From positions 1-64,000 of the forward strand of contig JAESPD010000013.1 in the NCBI GenBank assembly GCA_016756855.1: 64,000 bases of DNA, written 5' to 3'. The notes beneath the pieces were generated by a model, which did not search any database, was not told the origin of the DNA, and was given only the letters and a program-made list of their open reading frames with translations. Of this stretch, positions 32,155 to 41,382 are shown one piece after another. This DNA is from a gamma proteobacterium endosymbiont of Lamellibrachia anaximandri. GTDB lineage: Bacteria > Pseudomonadota > Gammaproteobacteria > Chromatiales > Chromatiaceae. The position numbers were made by a program, and so were the translations under genes. Numbering within the stretch: the first letter of the stretch is position 1; each line of letters opens with the position of its first letter.

Positions 32155-33282
32155 ATGGTAATCAAGAAAAAAACACGCGTAAGACGGACAAAGAAGGTGG
32201 GTGCTTCCAAAGCTGAAAAAGCGGGCCGTAAATTCTGTGATATGCCGGAAATGGCACTGCGCCAAGTGCCGCGGGATGTCGATCCGGGACGGGCTGCATT
32301 TATCCTGGACATGGATAACATATGGGTAAACGGAACGGTTATCCACTACTGTTTTTTCGAGCACACGAAACATAATTCATCAAAAAAATGGACAGGCAGT
32401 GCAGCGGACAAACGTGCGGTGAGAAAAGCCTTCAAGGAGTGGAAGGATCTGAGTATAGGTCTTGAATTTGTTGAGGTAAGAAATCTCGATGAAGCTGAAA
32501 TCAGGATCGGCTTTGATCAGGACGAAGGTTCCTGGTCATATATCGGCACCTACCCGATGGGCAATGTTTCAAAAAACCGGCGAACGATGAACTTTGGCTG
32601 GTCGCTGACGACATCCCACGGCAAGGATACGGCGCTGCATGAGATTGGCCATTCCCTCGGTGCCAAACATGAACATCAGAACCCGTTTGCGGGAATTCAG
32701 TGGAACAGGCAGGGGGTCTACGACTATTTCAGCGGCCCACCGAATAACTGGAGTCGTGGAAAAATCGACCGCAATATTTTGGACGTGGTTTCTGAAAGTG
32801 ATGTGGAAGGTTCGGCTTGGGACGGCAACTCCATCATGCATTACGAATTCCGTGCTGCTCTGATTGAAGGACCGCCTCCCTATGATTCTGTTGGTATCCA
32901 CCCGGCTGCCGGTCTGTCTCCCAAAGACAAAGCTTGGGCACAGCATTTCTATCCGGTGCTGAGAAAAAAAGATTATGTTGATCTAACACCATTTCAGTCT
33001 GAAGTTATTCAGATAGAAGCGGGCGGGCAGGTCAATCTGGTTATCAAGCCGAAAACAACCCGTAAATACACCATGCAGTCTTTTGGAGAAGCCGATACTT
33101 TGATGGTGCTTTTTGAGGACGATGGAACCGATGATCCCATCTATCTTCAAGCCGATGATGACAGCGGTACTGACTACAATGCCAGAATCGAGCATCGACT
33201 GATGAAAGGCACAACCTATATTCTCCGCGTTCGTCTTTACTGGGCCAATGCGGCTGGTGAAACGGCTGTTATGCTTTGGTAG
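32155..33282 (+). CDS. astacin/matrixin-like zinc metalloprotease with C-terminal beta-rich domain
   Basis: HEIGHSLGAKHEHQNP (HExxHxxGxxH) and Met-turn SIMHYEF; basic N-terminus without an evident signal peptide. Confidence 0.85.
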   Translation: MVIKKKTRVRRTKKVGASKAEKAGRKFCDMPEMALRQVPRDVDPGRAAFILDMDNIWVNGTVIHYCFFEHTKHNSSKKWTGSAADKRAVRKAFKEWKDLSIGLEFVEVRNLDEAEIRIGFDQDEGSWSYIGTYPMGNVSKNRRTMNFGWSLTTSHGKDTALHEIGHSLGAKHEHQNPFAGIQWNRQGVYDYFSGPPNNWSRGKIDRNILDVVSESDVEGSAWDGNSIMHYEFRAALIEGPPPYDSVGIHPAAGLSPKDKAWAQHFYPVLRKKDYVDLTPFQSEVIQIEAGGQVNLVIKPKTTRKYTMQSFGEADTLMVLFEDDGTDDPIYLQADDDSGTDYNARIEHRLMKGTTYILRVRLYWANAAGETAVMLW

Positions 33283-33322
33283 TGACTGACAACAAAAAGG
33301 GTATGAACAGCATGAAGCACCC

Positions 33323-33388
33323 GTAGGAGCGGCGCCTCGCCGCGAGAACAGGTTTCAAGTCTGACTCGCGGCGAGGCGCCGCTCCTAC
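33323..33388. repeat. REP-like inverted repeat family B (GTAGGAGCGGCGCCTCGCCGCGA)
   Basis: GTAGGAGCGGCGCCTCGCCGCGA ... TCGCGGCGAGGCGCCGCTCCTAC, near-perfect long inverted repeat. Confidence 0.9.
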
Positions 33389-33408
33389 ATTGACTCGTTA
33401 AAAAGCCA

Positions 33409-34392
33409 ATGAGTAAAGAAATAAATATATTCGTCTCCTATAGTCATCGCGATGATGACTGGCATGAGCGACTGATCGCCTTTCTGGACTCTCTCAAGTT
33501 TACCCGTCTGAAAGCGCAGGATCTGAAGAGCGGGAACCTGTATCAGAATGCCAGATTTCATTATCGCGCCTGGTCGGATAAACAGATCGATCTCGGCAGC
33601 AACTGGAAGCCGGAGATAGAGGATGCCATCCGGCAGGCGAGGGTGGCTGTGTTGTTGGTTTCGACCGACTTTTTAGCCTCTGAGTTTATCCTCGAACAGG
33701 AGCTGCCACTGCTGATCGACCGTTCCAACAGCGGCGAACTTGCCATCTTTCCACTCATCATCCGTCCCTGCCTGTGGCGTGAAACCGCCTGGCTGCAGGA
33801 GATTCAGATATTTGACGCGGGGCAGGCAATGTCGGAGCTGCCAAATCATGAATGGGAGAAAAAACTTGTTGAATTTTCCCTGCGTATCGATGAACAGCTG
33901 GAGAGCGAACGGAGCGGTCAGGAGCTGGTGGATGAAGAGCCTGAAAGTATCGAGGAAATTTTCACTCCCCCCACTGTCGATCAACCCGTCTACGATGTGC
34001 CGCTGCAGGAGAAGAATGCGTCCGGCAATGAATTTCATACCTGGAACGGTGTACGCAAACTGATAGACGAGTCTGGATTCTGCGAGACTGGAGAATACGT
34101 CGTCGATGGAGTGCTGCTGTTCCGCACCATTAAACAGCGTACTTGGCTTGCTGTTACGGAGCGGCAGCTGTTTTGTGTGCTGGATGGTGAAAAGACGCGC
34201 AAGCGAGGAAGGCTTATACAGTGGCACGAATCCTTGAGTCAAAATCTACCAGTGCGTGCCCGTGACCGTGCCAACGCGCAAACCGGCCTGCTCAATGTTG
34301 GTACCCATGTGAACTGGCTCTATTCCAAACGGCTGCATAAAAGTCCGGGAGAGCTTGAGGCGCAGGTCACCAAACTGCTTGAGAATGCGTGA
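33409..34392 (+). CDS. TIR-domain protein with uncharacterised C-terminal domain
   Basis: INIFVSYSHRDDDWHERLIAFLDSL...AWSDKQIDLGSNWKPEIEDAIRQARVAVLLVSTDFLASEFILEQELPLLI is a TIR fold signature. Confidence 0.88.
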   Translation: MSKEINIFVSYSHRDDDWHERLIAFLDSLKFTRLKAQDLKSGNLYQNARFHYRAWSDKQIDLGSNWKPEIEDAIRQARVAVLLVSTDFLASEFILEQELPLLIDRSNSGELAIFPLIIRPCLWRETAWLQEIQIFDAGQAMSELPNHEWEKKLVEFSLRIDEQLESERSGQELVDEEPESIEEIFTPPTVDQPVYDVPLQEKNASGNEFHTWNGVRKLIDESGFCETGEYVVDGVLLFRTIKQRTWLAVTERQLFCVLDGEKTRKRGRLIQWHESLSQNLPVRARDRANAQTGLLNVGTHVNWLYSKRLHKSPGELEAQVTKLLENA

Positions 34393-34449
34393 CGACCGGC
34401 AGACTCACCTTGGAGCTGCGTCTTCGTGACGAATCGTTATGTCCAGGTT

Positions 34450-34479
34450 GTAGGCCCGATCAAGCGAAGCGGGTCGGGC
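34450..34479. repeat. REP-like palindrome family A variant
   Basis: GTAGGCCCGATCAAGCGAAGCGGGTCGGGC. Confidence 0.75.
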
Positions 34480-34535
34480 AGATTTGTGACGGGTGGTCTA
34501 TCCTTCAGGAAGGATTCGAATAAAACGCCAGCATC

Positions 34536-36413
34536 ATGAACAGGGATATTAGCGTCCATCGGTTACGCAGACGCCACTTAACTCAGAACATAGACAGGAA
34601 GGAATCACCTTTTTTCGCCCATGCCGGCAAGGTATCGGAGAAAAGGTCTCAGCAGAGCGCTTTCTTTCAGGCAAAGCTGACCATTGGACAGCCCGGCGAT
34701 CAGTATGAGAAGGAAGCCGATAGCGTCGCCACCGCAGTTGTCCAGCGTTCTGCAGACTCCCCATCAACGCAACAGCAGGGCTTCTTCACCATTCAACGAC
34801 GGGCCGGTCACCGGGCAGCTATGCCTTCCGCACCAGTCGGCATGGCGGCCAGATTGCAATCCTCCAAGGGAAACGGCAGTAGACTGCCAAAGCGAACCCA
34901 CGCGGAGATGTCGCAGTCGCTGGGTTTCGATTTCAGTGATGTGCGGCTACACACAGACAGTGAATCCGTCAATTTGAACAGGGCTGTCGGTGCCCAGGCG
35001 TTTACCCACGGGAAAGACATCTATTTCAACTCGGGAAAGTACAATCCCGAGACGAAAAGCGGAAAACACCTGCTGGCCCATGAGTTGACCCATGTGGTGC
35101 AACAGAATCGTGGCGCCGGAGGCCTGCAACGATCTTCAATGGTCCAACGGGAGATCGAGCTAGATGCGGCAAACGTGCCTACCGGTAACTATCTGTTTCG
35201 GGTCGGCAGCGGTATCACCTCCGGATTTTTCAGACGTATAAAACGTTTTGTCGGGGATGGCGCCCTGACGGATAACGAACTCAATGCACTGCGTATCTAC
35301 GCGTTGCAGGTCAGGGGTTCGGTAAACCACGCTGAACGGCTCTTGATGGCGGCGATGCTCAATCCGGTCAATGTCCCATTGCTTCAGGCACACAGGGCGG
35401 GTGACCTCTCCATTCCGATCAACACGATTACCGATGCCAACCGTCAGCATGTTCGCGATATCGGGCGTGAACAGATACCGGATGCGCTCATGCTGCAGTT
35501 GTGGGATGCCGTTACCACATTGGGATTTGATCTTGAACGAGGCTTGGCGTTATTGGCAGAGGTCGATGCAGCGGCAACCAGAGAGATCATGCAGCACGCC
35601 GGTCCACAGTTCCAAACACAGGCGACTGCACTGATTGCCTACATGCAGATGCACACCATTCCCGCCCTGGAGGTATTGGGCGCGATGTTGAATGCGGCCT
35701 CCGACAGCAGTTCCGGCGACAAGGTGATGGCCGGGATCGTCTATGTCATCGCCAGAAAGGCAGGCCACGCCACTGCAGGGCAGATCAGAAGCGGTCAAAT
35801 AAAGGTTGATGCGCTGATTCCCCGTGCCTTCCGGAATTTGACAGCAGGTAACGGTGCCGGTGCGTTCTACTCACCGATAGGCAGGAGAGACCAGGAAAAA
35901 GGGGACACGCTATATCTACCGACTAGTCTGAACGTTGCGGCGATTGATTCGCGGGCACTGGTCATCCATGAATTGACTCACGCTGCCGATGACGCCGCGA
36001 GCGCAGGTATCACGCAACGCCGCGTGCTTGAACTTGAGGCGCGGGCCTATACCAGCCAGATGCGATATATCATGGACGAGATCCTGGCGCTCCCGGTTGC
36101 CGAGCAACCTGCGGCCATTCGCGGTTACAGAAGATCAGCCACCAGCGCACTGCTGCAATGGGCGATGGTCTTGGCGGCAAAAGGTAATACTGCGCACTAT
36201 CGTGACATCTGCACCCGAATTATCGTGCAGGATCCCTCCGTATCAGAAGCGAATGTCGTGGCCGCGCTGGCGATGAGCGAGGCGAATATCACCACCAATC
36301 TTGAAAATGCCATTGATGCGCATCCAAACTACACGCGAGGTACTCGAACCGCGCTCGACGGTCTCTCCGGCGAGAGCGTGCTGGGTCTGGTCGGCGCAGC
36401 GGCTGGGCCTTGA
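34536..36413 (+). CDS. DUF4157 domain protein with a second, C-terminal HExxH motif
   Basis: LGFDFSDVRLHTDSESVNLNRAVGAQAFTHGKDIYFNSGKYNPETKSGKHLLAHELTHVVQQ (DUF4157); C-terminal ALVIHELTHAADDAASAG. Confidence 0.85.
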   Translation: MNRDISVHRLRRRHLTQNIDRKESPFFAHAGKVSEKRSQQSAFFQAKLTIGQPGDQYEKEADSVATAVVQRSADSPSTQQQGFFTIQRRAGHRAAMPSAPVGMAARLQSSKGNGSRLPKRTHAEMSQSLGFDFSDVRLHTDSESVNLNRAVGAQAFTHGKDIYFNSGKYNPETKSGKHLLAHELTHVVQQNRGAGGLQRSSMVQREIELDAANVPTGNYLFRVGSGITSGFFRRIKRFVGDGALTDNELNALRIYALQVRGSVNHAERLLMAAMLNPVNVPLLQAHRAGDLSIPINTITDANRQHVRDIGREQIPDALMLQLWDAVTTLGFDLERGLALLAEVDAAATREIMQHAGPQFQTQATALIAYMQMHTIPALEVLGAMLNAASDSSSGDKVMAGIVYVIARKAGHATAGQIRSGQIKVDALIPRAFRNLTAGNGAGAFYSPIGRRDQEKGDTLYLPTSLNVAAIDSRALVIHELTHAADDAASAGITQRRVLELEARAYTSQMRYIMDEILALPVAEQPAAIRGYRRSATSALLQWAMVLAAKGNTAHYRDICTRIIVQDPSVSEANVVAALAMSEANITTNLENAIDAHPNYTRGTRTALDGLSGESVLGLVGAAAGP

Positions 36414-36475
36414 TTGGGTTGGCAGATCCAGCGTTGCTTGCGACACTCCTGATCATTTGTCATCTCGACCGCAGG

Positions 36476-36527
36476 GAGAGATCTCGCGCTACCGCGCTGC
36501 CAACGGGTTATAAGCAGGAGATCTCTC
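36476..36527. repeat. intergenic inverted repeat GAGAGATCTC / GAGATCTCTC
   Basis: Arms 36476-36485 and 36518-36527, preceded by TCATCTCGACCGCAGG. Confidence 0.5.
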
Positions 36528-36622
36528 TGTGTGACCGTGCCGATGATCCTGAGATGTATGGAATTGAATTTCCAACAAAAGATCCGTAGGTTATATTCCA
36601 CCGTTGCAGCCAGGGATGAACC

Positions 36623-39600
36623 ATGCCGTCGCCGAACCCCGCTGATCGCAAGATCTATCACGTGTTCCTCGCCTCACCCGGCGACATGGCCGACGAGCGC
36701 CAGGCGGTGCGTGATTTTTTTAAGGCCTACAATCGGGATGCCGCTAATCCCAGGGGGTTTCAGTTCGATCTTATCGACGGGGAAAATCAGACCAACATCG
36801 GTGTTGGTCGCCCCCAGGCGCTGATTACCCAACAGACCCTAAAAAAATTCAGATTATCCCTTGCCCTGGTTATTGGCCTGCTGGGCCAGCGTTTCGGCAC
36901 ACCGACCGGCGATTTCAATTCGGGCACAGAGGAGGAGTTCACTGTCGTTATGAATATGCGTCGTGAACAAGGTGACTACCCCGAGATCAAATGGTTTTTC
37001 CGTAAAGGTTGGGGAAAAGACGGCCTACCGATGGATCCGGATGAACTACTTGAAGTCGCCAATCAAAAGCGCTTGGTCGATGCCTTCAAGGAGCGTGTGA
37101 AAGCAGAAAGTGATGTTCAACTCTTCACAGCCAATTTCGAAACCACCAACGACTTCCCCGCGCTGCTGGCGCGTGATCTCAATCAATGGCTCAACGATCC
37201 GGAAAAGCCCTGGAATCAGCAGGATGCCGGCCCCGGTGATCCCTATGACCCGCCGCCGGATGACCAACTGCTGGATGAGTGGCTGCGCATTCAGGCCGCC
37301 GACTGCGCCCGCCTGCCGCTGGAGGTGCTGGATGCCCGTCAGGGTCTGGATCAGCCAGCCGACCCTATTCGTCTGCCGGATATCTTCGTGCCCCTGAAGG
37401 CCGTTGCACCGCCGGAAAAGTGGCTGGAAGAGGACGAAGAGGTTCCAAACCACATTCGCGAAATGACCGAAGGCAAAAGTGGTAAGCCTGTGCCGGTTCT
37501 AGATCTGTTGGCCCGTGAGCCTCACTCGGTGTTGATCGGCGACCCAGGCGCAGGCAAGTCGGCCCTGGTCAATCAACTCGCCTGGCAGTTGTCGGCGAAT
37601 GATGCGGATGCCGAACTGCCCGATGTACTTCAGGGCGGGATTCCCGTGCGTATCGTTCTGCGACAGGTTGAGATCCCCGGCAACGCCAAGGTGGGCAGGG
37701 CCAAATGGCTGTGGCAGGCGCTGGAGACGGATATCCGTGACCTGCTGGAAGGGAGCGCCCAAGGCCGGGGCGAAAAAGCCCCGCAAGTAGTGAGCGCCCT
37801 GCGTCATCGGCTGGGCGAGAATCCTGGGGGAATGATCCTGCTCGACGGTCTCGACGAGGTGCCTGCCGCTGGTGAACGCCGCACCCATCTGCTGCAGGCG
37901 ATTCGTGCGCTGGTGGAGGAGCTGCCGGCCTCGACCGGTATCATGTTGACCGCCCGACCCTACGCATATACCGATCCCGGCTGGCGCCTGGCCGGTTTCA
38001 CCCCGCTCTTCCTCACCCCATTTGATGAAGGACAGCGAAGCCAGTTCATCCACGGCTGGTACCGGGCGGCGAAAACGCGCTTCGGCCTGCGAGAACAGGA
38101 TCTGAAGCTTCGCGTACCCGATATGCTGGAACGGGTGGAAAACCGTGAACACCTGCGGGAGCTGGCTCGCCGTCCCCTGCTGCTGACCCTCATTGCCACC
38201 CTGCACGCCAGCGGCGGCAGCCTGCCGGAGGATCGTGCTGAACTCTACCGCGACAGCGTCAACCTGCTGCTCTACCAGTGGCGGGCCAATCGCTGCTTTC
38301 GTAACAGCGATGGTCAGCCCCTGAGCCTGTCGGAACCCCTATTGCGTGAAAGCCTGCAGCAACTCGCCTGGTCGGCGCACAAGACCCAGCGTGAACAGCG
38401 CGACAGTAACGGTGTCGCCAATATCAGCCGCAACCAGTTGCTGGACGCCTTCGAACCCCTGCTGGCGACGTTAGGCCGGGACGACCTGCTGGCCTACCTG
38501 GAGCAGCACAGCGGCATCCTCATCAGCCGTGGCCGGGATCACTACGCCTTTCCTCATCGATCATTTCAGGAGTACCTGGCCATGGGCTGGCTCAGTTCCC
38601 GCACCGATGACGCCCTGAGCCGCGAGGTCTGCACCGACCCGATCTGGTGGCGGGAGACCTTCCTGCTGGCGGTCCTGGAGCAGCGCAAGAAGCCCCGCCC
38701 CGCCATCGGCTACATCGAGGATATGCTGGAGACCGCTGAAGCGGCGACGGCAACCGTTCGCCACCAAGTCTCGGTATTGGCCGGTCTGAGCCTGATGGAA
38801 CTGGGGCTGACCGGGATGGACGACACCGGATTTTCCCGTCAGCGTATTAAGATTCGCAGCTGTATTGTCGAACTCATCGAAGATCCCACCGCTTTGACAA
38901 TCGAGGAGCGGGCCGAGGCGGGGAGGGTGCTGGGTGGCATCGGAGATCCACGCCCCGGGGTCGGGCTGGATGAAAATGGGTTACCTGATATTGAGTGGTG
39001 TGAGATTCCCGCTGCCGATGAAGTCAGCCTGGAAGACGATGCAGGTACTTTCCCTGTCGAACACTTTTACCTGGCCAGTTATCCGGTTACCAACGCTCAG
39101 TTCCAGACCTTTATCGATGATGACAAGGGATATCAAAACCGCGAATGGTGGGTGAAACTGGATGAGAAGCCAGATACACCTGAAATGCCCAGTTGGAGCG
39201 AACCCAATCATCCTCGGGAGACAGTCTCCTGGTACGAGGCGATGGCCTTCTGCGCCTGGCTCTCCGGCCGACTGGGATACACGGTGAGTCTGCCGACTGA
39301 GTGGCAGTGGCAGCAGGCGGCGAGCAGCGGCAATGCGAGACAGGACTACCCCTGGGGTGAAGAATACGAAACCGGCCGGGCCAATATTAATGAGACTGTT
39401 GGAGGTGCGGACTCTCACTATCTGCGCCGAACCACGGCTGTGGGACTCTATCCGCAAGGTAATTCTGCGCAAGAGGTCTCGGATCTTGCGGGAAACGTCT
39501 TGGAGTGGTGTCTGAACGAGTATGGCACTCCAGCCAACACCCAGGCCAGTGGCACAGCAAGATGCGTGTTGCGCGGCGGGTCCTGGGTCGACTGTCAAGA

Positions 39601-39700
39601 CTACGCCCGTGCGTCGCTCCGCAACTACCACGCGCCGGACAGCCGTGACCTCAGTCTGGGTTTTCGGTTGAGTTGTTCGTCCCCCATCGTGAAAGACTGA
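36623..39700 (+). CDS. DGR target protein 1: DUF4062-like N-terminus, NACHT/STAND-type NTPase, C-terminal FGE-sulfatase/C-type-lectin fold containing VR1
   Basis: IYHVFLASPGDMADERQAVRDFF; Walker A GDPGAGKSALVNQLAW; Walker B GMILLDGLDEVP; FGE-like FYLASYPVTNAQFQTFI...VSWYEAMAFCAWLSGRLGYTVSLPTEWQWQQAAS...VLRGGSW...LGFRLSCSS. Confidence 0.92.
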   Translation: MPSPNPADRKIYHVFLASPGDMADERQAVRDFFKAYNRDAANPRGFQFDLIDGENQTNIGVGRPQALITQQTLKKFRLSLALVIGLLGQRFGTPTGDFNSGTEEEFTVVMNMRREQGDYPEIKWFFRKGWGKDGLPMDPDELLEVANQKRLVDAFKERVKAESDVQLFTANFETTNDFPALLARDLNQWLNDPEKPWNQQDAGPGDPYDPPPDDQLLDEWLRIQAADCARLPLEVLDARQGLDQPADPIRLPDIFVPLKAVAPPEKWLEEDEEVPNHIREMTEGKSGKPVPVLDLLAREPHSVLIGDPGAGKSALVNQLAWQLSANDADAELPDVLQGGIPVRIVLRQVEIPGNAKVGRAKWLWQALETDIRDLLEGSAQGRGEKAPQVVSALRHRLGENPGGMILLDGLDEVPAAGERRTHLLQAIRALVEELPASTGIMLTARPYAYTDPGWRLAGFTPLFLTPFDEGQRSQFIHGWYRAAKTRFGLREQDLKLRVPDMLERVENREHLRELARRPLLLTLIATLHASGGSLPEDRAELYRDSVNLLLYQWRANRCFRNSDGQPLSLSEPLLRESLQQLAWSAHKTQREQRDSNGVANISRNQLLDAFEPLLATLGRDDLLAYLEQHSGILISRGRDHYAFPHRSFQEYLAMGWLSSRTDDALSREVCTDPIWWRETFLLAVLEQRKKPRPAIGYIEDMLETAEAATATVRHQVSVLAGLSLMELGLTGMDDTGFSRQRIKIRSCIVELIEDPTALTIEERAEAGRVLGGIGDPRPGVGLDENGLPDIEWCEIPAADEVSLEDDAGTFPVEHFYLASYPVTNAQFQTFIDDDKGYQNREWWVKLDEKPDTPEMPSWSEPNHPRETVSWYEAMAFCAWLSGRLGYTVSLPTEWQWQQAASSGNARQDYPWGEEYETGRANINETVGGADSHYLRRTTAVGLYPQGNSAQEVSDLAGNVLEWCLNEYGTPANTQASGTARCVLRGGSWVDCQDYARASLRNYHAPDSRDLSLGFRLSCSSPIVKD
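39564..39683 (+). other. DGR variable repeat VR1
   Basis: 120-bp match to TR; hand alignment gives 15 substitutions, all at TR adenines; invariant flanks GCGTGTTGCGCGGCGGGTCCTGG and CTGGGTTTTCGGTTGAGTTGTTCGTCCC. Confidence 0.95.
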
Positions 39701-39746
39701 CCGCTGTGGCGCTGAACACTGAACCTCTGATTTTCTGTTCACTGAT

Positions 39747-39764
39747 CCGCCGCGATAGCGACGG
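39747..39764 (+). other. hairpin downstream of VR1 (GATA loop, 7-bp stem with one C-A mismatch)
   Basis: CCGCCGC-GATA-GCGACGG, 63 bp after the VR1 end. Confidence 0.65.
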
Positions 39765-39787
39765 AGGCACCGCACCTACATTTTCAT

Positions 39788-40852
39788 TTACCGTCCCCTT
39801 GCGGCAAGGCGGTTGAATACGCTACGGCGCAATCCCCAGCTATCAGCGTAACGCACATGGTTGACCCAGCCCTGGATGCCGGCATCCAGCTCGGCGAAGC
39901 TGATTTTTCCCTGCCGCCAAGCCTGCATCCGTTCACCCAAATGCCGTGTTGCATTTCGCACTTTGCGCGACTTGATACGTCGGTGAGTCGGATAGACCAC
40001 GAAACCGAGCCAGGGAATTCCGCACTCAACCGGCAAAACCTGGGCGGCAGATTCATGGATGACCAGCCGGAACCGTTGCAGGCGTTCGATGATTGCCCGT
40101 TTCCAGGCCCAGAGTTCGGCCTTGTTGTTGCTGAAGAGGGCGAAATCGTCGACGTAGCGCAGGTAGGCTTGGCAGCCGAGTTCACGTTTCACGAAATGGT
40201 CAAAAGGGTCGAGGTAGCAGTTGGACCAGAACTGTGATGTCAGATTACCGATGGGCAGGCCACGTGGTCGGCAGGTAGCGAGCAGGTCGTCTTGCGGAAA
40301 CCACTGCATCTCATATTCGTCATCCAACACACCGGCACCACTGTCGATGATGGTACGAACCAGTACCATAACATCATCCTCTTCAATTTGACGATGCAGA
40401 ATCTCCTTGAGAACTGTGTGATCAATGGACGGGAAATGTTTGACGATATCTGCCCGCAGAATGTAGCGGAAGCGCTGTGAGAATCCCTGCAGACGGTCCA
40501 CCGCCCGGTGAGTTCCCTTTTCAACCCGGTTGGCGTAACTATCAGGAATGAAGTGTCTTTCGAACCTGGGTTCCAATAGATTACAAAGTGCGTGATGCAC
40601 TACCCTGTCACGAAAAGGGGCGGCGCTGATTTTGCGCCGCTTGGGTTCGTGAATATGGAAGTTCACATAAGACCCAGGCCGGTAACTTCCAGCAAGCAAT
40701 GATTCACGAAGTTTTAGTAATTCATCTGCCTGTCTGAAATCAAACTGCGCCACGTTGGGATGGCCGCGTTTGCCCCTGGATGCTTTCCGGTAGGCCAGAA
40801 GCAGATTTTCCCAATCACAAATTTGAGTGAACAGAGTACTGTAGGAGGGCAT
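39788..40852 (-). CDS. DGR-type reverse transcriptase
   Basis: [25 protein letters not shown]-terminus, [18 protein letters not shown] (DGR-type motif 4), [11 protein letters not shown] catalytic YVDD. Start placed at 40852; the 73-aa N-terminal extension in the ORF track is antisense to avd. Confidence 0.96.
   Translation of the reverse strand: MPSYSTLFTQICDWENLLLAYRKASRGKRGHPNVAQFDFRQADELLKLRESLLAGSYRPGSYVNFHIHEPKRRKISAAPFRDRVVHHALCNLLEPRFERHFIPDSYANRVEKGTHRAVDRLQGFSQRFRYILRADIVKHFPSIDHTVLKEILHRQIEEDDVMVLVRTIIDSGAGVLDDEYEMQWFPQDDLLATCRPRGLPIGNLTSQFWSNCYLDPFDHFVKRELGCQAYLRYVDDFALFSNNKAELWAWKRAIIERLQRFRLVIHESAAQVLPVECGIPWLGFVVYPTHRRIKSRKVRNATRHLGERMQAWRQGKISFAELDAGIQGWVNHVRYADSWGLRRSVFNRLAARGR
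40842..40849 (+). promoter_or_regulatory. Shine-Dalgarno of the Avd-like gene
   Basis: TAGGAGGG, 8 nt upstream of ATG at 40858; lies inside the first codons of the RT on the other strand. Confidence 0.8.
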
Positions 40853-40857
40853 TCTGA

Positions 40858-41211
40858 ATGTCGCGGGAGATGGTGATATTTGTACGTGTGTTTGATTTGC
40901 TCGACTGGCTGATGCCAAAGTCAGAGCATTTCCCAAGGGTCTATCGCCACACGGTAACACAACGTCTGATGGATTCTGGGTTGGATCTTTACGAGGCTTT
41001 GGGGGATGCGCAGGCGCAACGGGGGATTGAACGATTGGCAGCGTCGCAATCCGCTGATGCCTCGCTGTCAAGACTTCGCAATTATCTGAAACTCATTCAT
41101 AAATGGCAATGGCTGAGCCACGGGCAATATCAGCATGTGAGTGAGATGGTGGCGGAGATCGGCCGTCTATTAGGTGGCTGGTTGCGGCAGGCCCGAACGG
41201 ATCAGGGATAG
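40858..41211 (+). CDS. avd: Avd-like DGR accessory protein (four-helix bundle)
   Basis: 117 aa, helical, basic: [82 protein letters not shown]; size, position next to RT and pattern match Avd. Confidence 0.9.
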   Translation: MSREMVIFVRVFDLLDWLMPKSEHFPRVYRHTVTQRLMDSGLDLYEALGDAQAQRGIERLAASQSADASLSRLRNYLKLIHKWQWLSHGQYQHVSEMVAEIGRLLGGWLRQARTDQG

Positions 41212-41214
41212 GGC

Positions 41215-41255
41215 GGGGCGCTTCGGGAACAGTGTCCGGGAAGCGCCCCTTTTTT
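41215..41255 (+). terminator. rho-independent terminator after avd
   Basis: GGGGCGCTTC (41215-41224) / GAAGCGCCCC (41240-41249) then TTTTTT. Confidence 0.9.
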
Positions 41256-41382
41256 ATATATGCCCGACGGTATTGTTACCGTGCGGACGGGACCAGCCCG
41301 CGCCATCAATCCGTTCTCCGCCTCGGCCTGCAAATCGTGATCGGCAGGCAGTACCGGCAATGTGGAAGAACAGGGGCGATGT

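Noticed and set aside
34536-36413. Extracellular contractile injection system locus
   Set aside because: Only the DUF4157 protein is present; no sheath, tube, baseplate or AAA genes in the window.
36623-39700. Functional formylglycine-generating (sulfatase-activating) enzyme
   Set aside because: The FGE-like part is a C-terminal sensor-type domain fused to NACHT and carries a DGR variable region; no sulfatase gene nearby.
39788-40852. Retron or group II intron RT
   Set aside because: Motif IGNLTSQ, adjacent Avd-like gene and TR/VR pairs identify a DGR; no msr/msd or intron maturase domain seen.
40853-41071. 73-aa N-terminal extension of the RT in the ORF track
   Set aside because: It is antisense to the well-supported avd gene, and DGR RTs normally begin near the LFxQICxxENLLLAY segment; start set to 40852.
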